Below, one piece after another: positions 8,758 to 16,693 of a DNA stretch of 64,000 nucleotides; position 1 is the first letter of the stretch, and the number at the start of each line of letters is the position of its first letter. Location: positions 53,911-117,910 of the forward strand of contig DASXVN010000053.1 in NCBI GenBank assembly GCA_036504235.1, given 5' to 3'. Both the position numbers and the translations under genes were made by a program. Below the pieces are notes generated by a model. The model had not been told where the DNA came from. It made no database searches and saw only the letters and a program-made list of their open reading frames with translations. Source of the stretch: Zipacnadum sp036504235 (GTDB lineage Bacteria; Armatimonadota; Zipacnadia; Zipacnadales; Zipacnadaceae).

Positions 8758-9153
8758 ATGCTCAAATGGTCTGTGATTCTGCCCGGTCTGGGCATTGGGG
8801 TAATCGTGGGAATGGCTTCCGGCCTGCTGGGGATTGGGGGCGGCATCCTGATGGTGCCGGCGCTGGTCTACCTGTGGAAGCACAACATGCAGATGGCGGT
8901 GGGCACCTCGCTGGCCGTGATGATTCCCTCCACCATCGCCGGAACGCTGCGCCACAGCTCCTTCGGAAACGTGGACTGGCCGGTAGCGATAATGCTGGGG
9001 GTCGGCGCTATGGCCGGCGCCTATTTCCTGGGCGCGCCGCTGGCTGAGCACATTCCCAGCGACATGCTGAAGAAGATTTTCGGCGTGGTCATGGCCCTCT
9101 TCGGCCTGCAAATGGTCGGGGCTTTCGACTGGATCGGCGGCCTGTGGAAGTGA
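8758..9153 (+). CDS. Half-length TauE/SafE-type membrane permease (131 aa)
   Basis: The sequence is very hydrophobic, with about four membrane segments and the family hallmark GMASGLLGIGGGILMVPALVY near the N-terminus, followed by AVGTSLAVMIPSTIAGTLRH. TauE/SafE proteins usually have about 250 residues made of two such halves; this one has a single half and would need to act as a homodimer. An AAGGA ribosome site precedes ATG 8758. Members of the family export sulfite, sulfoacetate or other small anions; the substrate here is unknown. Its stop codon overlaps the start of the prepilin-like gene. Confidence 0.8.
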   Translation: MLKWSVILPGLGIGVIVGMASGLLGIGGGILMVPALVYLWKHNMQMAVGTSLAVMIPSTIAGTLRHSSFGNVDWPVAIMLGVGAMAGAYFLGAPLAEHIPSDMLKKIFGVVMALFGLQMVGAFDWIGGLWK

Positions 9154-9878
9154 TCGCAGCTCCCGTAAAGCCACGCGCACGTTGCGGCTTTACGCTGATC
9201 GAGCTGCTGGTCGTGATCGCGGTGATCGCGATACTGGCGGCGCTGCTGTTTCCGGTCTTCGCTCGGGCCCGCGCCGCCTCGCTCAAGAGCGTCTGCGCGA
9301 GCAACCTGCGCCAGATCGGCTTCGCCCTCGACCTGTACGCCTCCGACTACGACGACTGCTTCCCCAACACCGGCGACCCCTACCTGTGGATGGGCCGGCG
9401 CTGGCGCTGGCCGCTGCAGCCCTATCTGGCGCTCAGCCAGCAGCGGGACCCGGCCGCGCCGGGCGACCCCAACCGCTCCATCAACGGCACCCCCGCGATC
9501 CTGCTCTGTCCGGCGGACGCCGTCGCCATGCAGCAGTGGGAGGGGACCTCTTACGCGCTGTCGGCCGCCACCTTCCACACGCCGGCGCAGATCGCCGCGA
9601 TGACCACGGTGGACCTCTACAGCCCCTCCGGCCCGTCACCAGTGACGCAGGGCCGGTCGGCGGTGGAGTATCCGGCGCAGAAGGTCGTGGGCGGTGACTG
9701 GCTCAGCAACCATGAGGACCCGCCGCTGGGCTGGTGGAGCTGGGAGGGCGGACGCAACTACCTCTTCGCCGACGGGCACGTCAAATACCTGCGGGCGCGG
9801 CAGCTCCACACCGCCGGCAACGGCTTCCCCGACCCGAACCTGACCGTCGGCGGGCTGACCGGGCAAGACTGGGGCTAG
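9144..9878 (+). CDS. Prepilin-like protein with type IV/II N-terminus (about 244 aa)
   Basis: The N-terminus has the prepilin peptidase site and hydrophobic helix (CGFTLIELLVVIAVIAI, then LAALLFPVFARARA). This layout is shared with type II pseudopilins and with the large DUF1559-like families of Planctomycetota and Armatimonadota. Cleavage would fall after the Gly of CG|FTLIE, and the Glu five residues on is conserved. Next come the typical SVCASNLRQIGFALDLYASDYDD and, near residue 206, YLFADGHVKYL, the C-terminal DGH signature of these proteins. The start is GTG 9144 or GTG 9150; both overlap the end of the TauE-type gene. Location is probably the cell envelope; the role is unknown. Confidence 0.85.
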   Translation: MEVIAAPVKPRARCGFTLIELLVVIAVIAILAALLFPVFARARAASLKSVCASNLRQIGFALDLYASDYDDCFPNTGDPYLWMGRRWRWPLQPYLALSQQRDPAAPGDPNRSINGTPAILLCPADAVAMQQWEGTSYALSAATFHTPAQIAAMTTVDLYSPSGPSPVTQGRSAVEYPAQKVVGGDWLSNHEDPPLGWWSWEGGRNYLFADGHVKYLRARQLHTAGNGFPDPNLTVGGLTGQDWG

Positions 9879-9913
9879 AGTGGTGTTGAGGCCAGGGCTG
9901 GCCGTTCTCCCGT

Positions 9914-10030
9914 AGGGGCGGAAGTTCGGCGTCCGCGCCGAATCTCCGCCCGCGGCTGCCGCTGAGCCTCAGTGATCGATATGCGCGGGCGGAGATTGCC
10001 CGGGGGATCGGGCAACTCCCGCCCCTCCCA
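9914..10030. repeat. Palindromic intergenic sequence between convergent genes
   Basis: The stretch opens with GTAGGGGCGGAAGTTCGGCG, holds CGCCGAATCTCCGCCCGCGG and GCGGGCGGAGATTGCCCGG, and ends GGGCAACTCCCGCCCCTCCC. Nested inverted arms can therefore pair. It resembles family B repeats in its GTAGGG start and CCGCCC arms but is not a full copy. It lies between two convergent genes, where it may help terminate both transcripts. Confidence 0.55.
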
Positions 10031-10045
10031 CGGCCCCGGCCTCCC

Positions 10046-12871
10046 TCAGGCCTCGGGCCAAGTGACCGCTAGCGTCTCCACCTGCGCCAGATCCACCTCG
10101 ACTTCGTACTCCACGTAGCCGTGTCCCGCGCCACTGCGGCGGGCGGAGACCAGGGCGCTGTCGGCCACCACGCGCGGCTCGCCGCCGCGCTCGGGCAAGC
10201 GCAGTCGGCGCACCGGCAGGTGGTCGGCAAACCGTTTGATCCGCCGCAAGCTCAGCTCCCGGCCCTCCGCGCTCGCGGTCAATTCCAGCCACAAGTCGGG
10301 CAGGAAGACGGGGCCGCGGAAGGGCAGCAGGCTGGCGGGCAGGTGCGGGGTCAACCCCAGCGTCGCCTCCGGTTTGTCCCAGAGTACGCCGAGCATCGCC
10401 GAGTAGGCGTACCAGGTGGCCGGGGCGGTCATGTAAAAGGTGCCCCAGTGCTGGTCGCCGGTGTCCGGTTCGTAGAACAGGCGCTGGTCCCAGCGGTTGT
10501 CGTGGTTGACTTCCGGCAGCACGCGCTCCAGGCGCTCCAGCGCGGCCAGCCCCTCCTCGGGCATGTCGAGCAGGAAGGACAGGCCGCCCATATAGACGCG
10601 GCTATGCGGCAGCCAGCCGTGGAGGTCGCGGCGGTCCATCTGTCCCGTGGGCGTCGCCTCGTTGGTGGGGAAGACCAGGTCCGGGTGGAAGTTCAGCCCC
10701 AGTACATGGCGCTGGGCGGTGAGGTTGTACTTGTCGCCGTAGCAGGGCCCCAGGCCGAGCAGCAGGCTGTAGAACTCGCCGGCCAACTGCGAGAAATGGC
10801 TGTTGGGGTGCTGGTAATCGCGCGTGACGTCGTAGTAGTTGCCGAACCAGCGGCCGTTCCACAGCTCCCGAATGGCGCTGGCGCGCGCCTTGTCAAAGAG
10901 CGCTCGCGTGCGCTGCTCGGTCTCCGTATCGCCGCGCCGCCGGGCGAGGTCCGCCAGGCTCTGCAGGGCGGCCAGCCACACCGTGGCGATGTAGGCGCTG
11001 GTCCCCTCGAACTTCTCCGCATCGAAGGTATTGCCGACCCCGCTGATATTCGCGATGCCGTCGCCGTCGCTGTCCAGCCCGAGTTGGTACTCGAGCAGCG
11101 CCGAGACGCAGTGCGGGTACATCTCGTCCACGAAGGCCTGATCGCCGGTCAACTGGTACAGCTTCAGGGTCTGAATCACCAGCGAGGAGGACAGGTCGGG
11201 CCAACCCGCGGGCCGGCCGGTGAGGTCAAGTTGGCCATAGCCCAGATCGTGCTGGATGCCGCCGTTCTCGGCCTGCGCGCGGGCGAACTGCAGCAGCTCG
11301 CTCATGTCGCATCCGGGGTAAAACAGCGAGTAGTAATGGCTCCCGTACAGCTTCTGGTCGAGGGTACCCATGCAGCCGAACATGTTCTTGGGTGACTCGT
11401 TGACGCTGAAGCGGCCGTCGCGCGTGAGCCAGCAGTTGGTCGAGAAGACGTAGGCATCGTTCGCCAGGGAACTCGCCAGCCAGGCGGGCAGCGAGGATTG
11501 GCGCAGCAGCTCCGGCACCTCCGCGGCCCCGGACCAGAGCCGGCCGAACTCCGCCAGCCCATACTCCGCGACCTCCTGCACCGAGGCGAAGCGGTTCTGA
11601 TAGTAGTGTCCGTAGTCGGTCGGGGTAGTCTGCCAGAAATGGGGCACGTACCAGGCCAACACGAAGCGCAGTTCGGTGCTCTGCCGGGGCGCCAGCTCCA
11701 CGGTGCGGGCGACGACCGCCGCGGTGGGCTCGCCGGAGGAAGCGGCCTCTGCGCTGGACCCCAAAGCGCCGCTGGCCAGGAACTGGCTCCAGACCGCGCC
11801 ACCGCTCTCCGGTCGCCAGCCACACCTGACGGTGGCGCCGGCGGCATCGGTGGCCAGGAGGTAGTGTCCCTCGCTCCGCTTCTCCTGCTTAGGCGCGCCC
11901 ACCAGCAGGGCGCCCGTTCCGCCCGGACCGGCCCAGTATTGCTCCCGGTTGCCCTCGCGCTCCTCCCAGCATTCGTAGTAGCCATGCGCGCCGCGTTCCT
12001 CGCCGGGGCGGGGCGTTCCCCCGCAGCCGAGCAGGTTCTCCATCGAAAAGGCGACGGTGACCGTCACGGGCGTGTCCTGGCGGTTGACCAAACGCACGGC
12101 GAACATCGCCAGCGGCAGGGCGGAATCGTCCAGGTTGCCGGGCAGGATGGGGCCGCGTGCGTGCAGCTCTACCTCCACGGGCAGACGCGGGTCGCGGGTG
12201 GCGATGGTAGCCAGCGGGTAGCGGCCCTCAAAGGCCAAGTCCGCGACCGGGGGCAGCCCGTGCAGGCTCTCGGTGCTAAGCACGAAACCGGTGCTGCCCG
12301 CGGCGCCCGCGCAGTGCACCGCCAGGAAGGTGCCTTCGGAGTTATACAGGGGGGTGTCGAGGTTGCCGTTCAGCGTGAAATTGCGGAAGCGGCCATCGGC
12401 GCACAGCTCCAGCTTGCCGGCGCCTACGCCGCCCAGGGGTACGCCGCTGAGTGGCTCCGGGGGGCCGCAGCGGGCCAGTTGCCGCTCCACGCGGCCGGCC
12501 AGCAGGTAGCGCGGGACCTCGGAGAACCACAGGCTGTGCAGTCCGGGCAGCCCCTCGGCGCCCCGGAGGGTGAAGGGCTGGTACTGGCGGCGGCGCACCA
12601 CCGACCCCAGGCGCACCCACTGGTAGTCAGCGGGCGTGCCGGGCACGATGACCGGCTCCACCTCGGTCTCAAAGGGCTTGTCGCCGGGGATCTCGAGCGC
12701 CGTGACGGGGTTGTCGCTCTCGGCGCTGAGACGCGCGAAGACGTGGTAGCGCGTGGCGCCTCCCGGACCCCGCAGGTCCGCCAGCCCCTGGTACTCGCCG
12801 GCGGCGGTGCGGGTAAGGTCGGCGCGGGTTAGTTGCAGGTCCCAGTCTTCGTTTTCGTCCCAGCGATTCAT
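10046..12871 (-). CDS. GH116-type (GBA2-like, DUF608) glycoside hydrolase (941 aa)
   Basis: The protein has the two-part build of GH116. An N-terminal beta-sandwich domain contains GVPLGGVGAGKLELCADGRF (about residues 143-162, the family's GxPxGGxGxG motif) and FTLNGNLDTPL. A C-terminal alpha/alpha-barrel domain contains FWQTTPTDYGHYYQNRF, GIQHDLGYGQLDLTGRPAGW, SDGDGIANISGVGNTFDAEK and EGTSAYIATVWLAALQSLAD (about residues 605-640). The NTFD/GTSAY block corresponds to the region with the acid/base Asp in characterised members. No signal peptide is visible, so it is probably cytoplasmic. The family cleaves beta-glucosides, xylosides or glucosylceramide; the substrate here is open. It lies 60 bases downstream of ribB on the same strand. 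Confidence 0.82.
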   Translation of the reverse strand: MNRWDENEDWDLQLTRADLTRTAAGEYQGLADLRGPGGATRYHVFARLSAESDNPVTALEIPGDKPFETEVEPVIVPGTPADYQWVRLGSVVRRRQYQPFTLRGAEGLPGLHSLWFSEVPRYLLAGRVERQLARCGPPEPLSGVPLGGVGAGKLELCADGRFRNFTLNGNLDTPLYNSEGTFLAVHCAGAAGSTGFVLSTESLHGLPPVADLAFEGRYPLATIATRDPRLPVEVELHARGPILPGNLDDSALPLAMFAVRLVNRQDTPVTVTVAFSMENLLGCGGTPRPGEERGAHGYYECWEEREGNREQYWAGPGGTGALLVGAPKQEKRSEGHYLLATDAAGATVRCGWRPESGGAVWSQFLASGALGSSAEAASSGEPTAAVVARTVELAPRQSTELRFVLAWYVPHFWQTTPTDYGHYYQNRFASVQEVAEYGLAEFGRLWSGAAEVPELLRQSSLPAWLASSLANDAYVFSTNCWLTRDGRFSVNESPKNMFGCMGTLDQKLYGSHYYSLFYPGCDMSELLQFARAQAENGGIQHDLGYGQLDLTGRPAGWPDLSSSLVIQTLKLYQLTGDQAFVDEMYPHCVSALLEYQLGLDSDGDGIANISGVGNTFDAEKFEGTSAYIATVWLAALQSLADLARRRGDTETEQRTRALFDKARASAIRELWNGRWFGNYYDVTRDYQHPNSHFSQLAGEFYSLLLGLGPCYGDKYNLTAQRHVLGLNFHPDLVFPTNEATPTGQMDRRDLHGWLPHSRVYMGGLSFLLDMPEEGLAALERLERVLPEVNHDNRWDQRLFYEPDTGDQHWGTFYMTAPATWYAYSAMLGVLWDKPEATLGLTPHLPASLLPFRGPVFLPDLWLELTASAEGRELSLRRIKRFADHLPVRRLRLPERGGEPRVVADSALVSARRSGAGHGYVEYEVEVDLAQVETLAVTWPEA

Positions 12872-12931
12872 GGTGGAGTCCCTCTTGGATAGGAGTAGCG
12901 GCGTGAGGAAGCGCGGGTCTGGGCCGCTCGG

Positions 12932-13546
12932 CTAGCGGTGGCTCAGCGCCTCGGCCACTTGGGCCACGTTGATCAGGGGAACGTCGTGCCTGGCGGCCCA
13001 GGCGGCGGCGCCGTCGCGGGTAGCCATCCGGCCATCCGCGGCCATCAGTTCGCACATGACGACCGCCGGATAGACCTGCGCCAGTTGGGCGAGGCCCAGC
13101 GCGCCCTCGGTGTGGCCGCCGCGCGCCTGCAGACCGCCGCCACTGCCCGCCAGCGGCAACACGTGCCCGGGCCGGCCGAAATCCTCCGGGCGCGCCTGCG
13201 GGTCGGTGAACGCGCGGATGGTGGCGGCCCGGTCGAAGGCCGACACGCCGCTGGTGGTGCCGTGGAGGTAGTCCACCGGCACGGCAAACTGCGGGGCGTG
13301 CGGCGGGGCGTGACGCGGCTCAATCAGCGGCAGGTCCAGCTCCGCAATCCGCTGGGCCGTGGTCGCCAGCGTGGTCAGCCCGCGCGCGTGGGTAATCATG
13401 AAATTGAGGCTCTCCCCGGTGCAGAACTGGGCCGCCTGCAGCAGGTCGGCCTCCCCTTCGCGACCGGGATCGTCCAAAAGCAGCACCATTCCGCCCGTGG
13501 CGAAGTGCTGAATTGCTCGCTCCATATCCGCCAAACCGAAATCCAT
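12932..13546 (-). CDS. ribB: 3,4-dihydroxy-2-butanone 4-phosphate synthase
   Basis: The enzyme converts ribulose 5-phosphate to 3,4-dihydroxy-2-butanone 4-phosphate and formate in riboflavin synthesis. All blocks are recognisable: VLLLDDPGREGEADL (acidic metal loop), FMITHARGL, HGTTSGVSAFDRAATIRAF, GRPGHVLPL, RGGHTEGALGLAQLA and VMCELMAADGRMA. At 204 residues it is a single-domain RibB without the GTP cyclohydrolase II half that is often fused to it. It does not sit with other rib genes here. The DDPGREGEAD loop departs slightly from the usual DDxDRExExD. The neighbouring GH116 gene gives no obvious metabolic link. Confidence 0.9.
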   Translation of the reverse strand: MDFGLADMERAIQHFATGGMVLLLDDPGREGEADLLQAAQFCTGESLNFMITHARGLTTLATTAQRIAELDLPLIEPRHAPPHAPQFAVPVDYLHGTTSGVSAFDRAATIRAFTDPQARPEDFGRPGHVLPLAGSGGGLQARGGHTEGALGLAQLAQVYPAVVMCELMAADGRMATRDGAAAWAARHDVPLINVAQVAEALSHR

Positions 13547-13695
13547 CTACTCACCAGTCCCCATCTTACTTGCGGGATACGCCGCGGTGGCAAGCCCCCG
13601 GCGCTGAGTCGGAATTATAGGCGCGGTCCCGCCTGAGTGTCAAACCGCGGGCGCGGCGGAGGAGTTCCCCCCCCGCTCACGGAACAGGCTCGGTG

Positions 13696-16635
13696 ATGGA
13701 GACTGCCAACACCCCCGAGATTTCCAGCGCTGCGCCCCCCCTGCTGCTGCTCCGGGCCGGACCCGGCGCCGGCAAGACCCAGTTCGTGGTCGAGCAGGCC
13801 CGCGCGGCCCTCAGCGGTGGCTCCGCGGCCCGCGTGCTCTGCCTGACGCTGGACACGGCCTCCGCGCAGGGCCTGGAGCAGCGCCTGGTCGCCGCGGCCC
13901 TGGCCGACGCGCCCCGCGTCCTGCCGCAGGTCGCCAGCTACGACCAGATCGCGCGTCTGATTCTGCAGGAGGCCACGCCCGACGCTACCGAGCGCTTCCT
14001 CGACCCCCTGGAGGAGCGCCTGCTGCTGGGGCGCGCCGCCGAGCAGACGGCCGCCACCGCTCGCCACTTCCGCGCCGACGAGGTCCGCCGCAGCGTCCGC
14101 TTCCGTAGTGAGGCGGCTGACTTCATCGCTGAACTCAAGCGCCTCAAGCTTACCCCCGAATTGTTTCGCGAGAAGATCATCCCCGGTCTACCCGAGACGG
14201 AAGCCCTGCAGGACCTCGCGGAACTGTATGCCGCCTATCAGAAGACCCTCACGGACGCCAACCTATACGACCTGCGCGGGCTGCTCTGGCTGGCGCTAAT
14301 GAAACTGGAAGACCCGGCGCTGGGGGCGAGTTGGCAGGGGCGTTTCGACCTGATTCTTGCTGATGACCTGCAGGACGCCACCGTGCAGCAACTGGAGCTG
14401 CTGGCCGCGCTGGTCGGGCCGCGCACGGGGCTGGCGGTGGCTTACGAGCCGGCGCAGACCGTCTACAGCTTCCGCGGGGCGCTGGGCGACCCCGAGCCCC
14501 TGCTGGAGCGGCTGCTGCCCGGCCGGGCGCTGCGCCAGGCGCCGCCGCCTGCCGGACCGGGCGCTCTCCCGCAGACGGTGGCCGCGGCGGCGGAGCGGTT
14601 TGCCGCGCAGTACGGGCTGGCCGGCGCGCCCCTCGGCGTCGGCGACCGCGCGGGCTCCTTGGAGTACGCGTTATTCCGTTCCTCCGCAGAGGAATGGGCC
14701 GGGCTGGCCGATCAGGTCGTAGCTGCGCTGGCTGCCGGCGAGTGCCTACCTGAGGAGATCGCCGTGCTCACCCGCGATCAGGGAGAGGCGCTGGCCGCCG
14801 CCGAGTACCTGGCCCTGCGGGGGATTCCCGTGGCCGGGGAGGCCGGTTCACCCCGCCTGTGGCAGGCGCGGCGGGTGCTGCAGGACCTGCTGGAAGTACT
14901 GGCCGCCTCTCGCAGCCACACCGTCCCCCCGGGCGCACGCCTGGCCGAGCAGGAGTCGCTGCACGAGGCCCTCGGCCGCCTGGCGGACCTGGTAGCCGAG
15001 CCGGCGGAGCAACTGGCGCTGCCCGCCCTCTGCCGGGCGGCGCGCCGCTCGCTGCTGCGCACGGACCTGGACGCCGCGCAGTTCCCGGCGCTCCGCGCGC
15101 TTATCGCCGCGGTACAGGAGGCCGCTACGCAGGAGCCGCTGCCGGCACTGCTGGCGGTCGCCCGGCACTTGCTCGCGGGGCTGCCTACCGCGCAGGAGGC
15201 GCTGACCGGGCCACTGGCCGCGCTGCTGGTGCAGATGCAGCACAGCGACCGGCGCCTGTGCGACCTGACCGGCGCGGCGCTGACCCTGACCGAACTGCGC
15301 CTGCTGCTGGAGGAGAGCGGCCTGTCCGCGCCCTTCCCCGCGCCGGCGGTCTCCGTGCTCACCGCCCACCAGAGCCGCGGCCGCCGCTTCCAGCTGGTTT
15401 TCATCGCCGGCCTGCAGGAGGAGAGCTTCCCCGCGCCCGCGCGCGTCTCGCGCCTGTTGGCCCCGGCCACTGTCGCGCAACTGCGCCGCCGGGTGCAGCA
15501 GGTCCGCGACCTGCCGGCGGCGGTCCTGTCCTTTGCCGGACTCGGCGAGGCCCCCGGCGAGGCGCTGGCGGAGGAACACCGGCTCTTCCTGACCTGCCTC
15601 ACGCGGAGCAGCGACCGGGTGGTGCTCAGCGCCCCCCGGGAGGCGGGGGGCGCGCCGCTGCTGCCCTCGCCCTATCTGACCGCAGTCTTGCCGCCGGACT
15701 TCGAACTTACTGCCGCCGAAGCGCCGGAGCGCTCGCCGCAGGTGCTGGGGGAGGCCCCGCCCGCGCGCGCCTCGCTGGTCCCGGTCCTGCGGGAGGTCGC
15801 CGACCAGCTCGTGCTCTCGCCGACCGCGCTGCACAGTTACCTGGTCTGCCCGCGCCGCTACTTCCTCGAGCAGCTCCTGGCCGTCGCGCCCGAGGAGGAG
15901 GCCGACAATATGACCTACGGCAGCGCGGTCCACGCCTTCCTGCGCGAGTTCAACCAGCTCCCGCCCGCCGAGCGCACGGCGGAGACCGGCCGCGTGCTGC
16001 TGGCCGCGACCTTCGACAAACGCGGCGCGCGTTTCTCCTCGCCGCTGGCCGCCGCGTTGTATCTCCGGCTCGCCGAGGGGGCCCTGGACCTCTATCTGGA
16101 CACCGACCTGGCCGGGGCCGAGCTGATTGCGCTGGAGCAGTCTCTGGAATTCACCCTAGACGCCCCCGATGGCCGGAGGCACCGCTTCCAGGGACGGATT
16201 GACGCCGCGGTTCGCGAGGGCGGCCAGACCGCGGTGGTGGACTACAAGACCGGCAAGGTGGAGAGCGCCGCGAAGCTCCGCGAGCATATCCCGCTCAGCG
16301 CCGAGGAGGTCCGCGAGGGTAAGGCCCAGGTGCAGCTTCCCTGCTACGCCCTGGCCTGGGAGGCCAACTACGACTCTCGCGTGGGCCGCGTTTGCCTGCA
16401 GAATTTCTCGGTGAAAGACGGCTGCAAGCTCTCCTGTGTGGGCCTCGGCGACGCCCCCGACCAGGGGACGCTGACCCGCGGGGACCTGGAGCAGTTTCGG
16501 CAGATGCTGGTCACCTGGGCCGCCGAAATCAAGTCGCTCCCCGGCTTCTCCGGGTTCGCCCCCGCCGAGGGCTGCCTGCCCTTCCTGAGTGGCTGCCCCT
16601 TCGTGGGTGTCTGCGACGAAGCCGAAATCGCTTAA
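13696..16635 (+). CDS. addB: AddB/RexB-like helicase-nuclease subunit
   Basis: An N-terminal UvrD-like ATPase core has Walker A RAGPGAGKTQFVV (about residues 18-30). Its motif II reads LILADDLQDATVQQLELL, with ADDLQD in place of DEFQD, so helicase activity may be weak; AddB subunits are known to have a decayed motif II. The SVLTAHQSRGRRFQLVFIAG block stands for motif V. The C-terminus is a PD-(D/E)XK nuclease: SYLVCPRRYFLEQLL, FQGRIDAAVREG, AVVDYKTGK (about residue 847) and QLPCYALAWE. Cysteines at VCPRRYF and in EGCLPFLSGCPFVGVC may hold a 4Fe-4S cluster as in AddB. The addA-type gene follows. The pair would process double-strand breaks. ATG 13696 follows a GTG at 13693. Confidence 0.72.
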   Translation: METANTPEISSAAPPLLLLRAGPGAGKTQFVVEQARAALSGGSAARVLCLTLDTASAQGLEQRLVAAALADAPRVLPQVASYDQIARLILQEATPDATERFLDPLEERLLLGRAAEQTAATARHFRADEVRRSVRFRSEAADFIAELKRLKLTPELFREKIIPGLPETEALQDLAELYAAYQKTLTDANLYDLRGLLWLALMKLEDPALGASWQGRFDLILADDLQDATVQQLELLAALVGPRTGLAVAYEPAQTVYSFRGALGDPEPLLERLLPGRALRQAPPPAGPGALPQTVAAAAERFAAQYGLAGAPLGVGDRAGSLEYALFRSSAEEWAGLADQVVAALAAGECLPEEIAVLTRDQGEALAAAEYLALRGIPVAGEAGSPRLWQARRVLQDLLEVLAASRSHTVPPGARLAEQESLHEALGRLADLVAEPAEQLALPALCRAARRSLLRTDLDAAQFPALRALIAAVQEAATQEPLPALLAVARHLLAGLPTAQEALTGPLAALLVQMQHSDRRLCDLTGAALTLTELRLLLEESGLSAPFPAPAVSVLTAHQSRGRRFQLVFIAGLQEESFPAPARVSRLLAPATVAQLRRRVQQVRDLPAAVLSFAGLGEAPGEALAEEHRLFLTCLTRSSDRVVLSAPREAGGAPLLPSPYLTAVLPPDFELTAAEAPERSPQVLGEAPPARASLVPVLREVADQLVLSPTALHSYLVCPRRYFLEQLLAVAPEEEADNMTYGSAVHAFLREFNQLPPAERTAETGRVLLAATFDKRGARFSSPLAAALYLRLAEGALDLYLDTDLAGAELIALEQSLEFTLDAPDGRRHRFQGRIDAAVREGGQTAVVDYKTGKVESAAKLREHIPLSAEEVREGKAQVQLPCYALAWEANYDSRVGRVCLQNFSVKDGCKLSCVGLGDAPDQGTLTRGDLEQFRQMLVTWAAEIKSLPGFSGFAPAEGCLPFLSGCPFVGVCDEAEIA

Positions 16636-16636
16636 C

Positions 16637-16685
16637 GCCTCACCCCCCCTGCCCCCCTCTCCTTGCAGGAGAGGGGGGAGAAGGC
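16637..16685. repeat. Palindromic repeat, family A, between addB and addA
   Basis: The copy opens GCCTCACCCCCC and contains the hairpin arms CCCCCCTCTCCT and AGGAGAGGGGGG around a TGC loop, then ends AGAAGGC. It fills the short gap between the two nuclease-helicase genes, just before the ribosome site and start codon at 16694. A hairpin here could lower translation or stability of the downstream part of the message (inference). Confidence 0.75.
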
Positions 16686-16693
16686 TACGACAA

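Noticed and set aside
11498..12832. Open frame of 444 codons opposite the GH116-type gene
   Set aside because: It is the antisense of a recognised glycosidase with a Gly/Gln/Val-rich composition and no supporting signals.
16589..16693. N-terminal extension of the addA-type helicase to 16589
   Set aside because: The extension is encoded by the end of addB in another frame and by the palindromic repeat; the first helicase residues follow ATG 16694.
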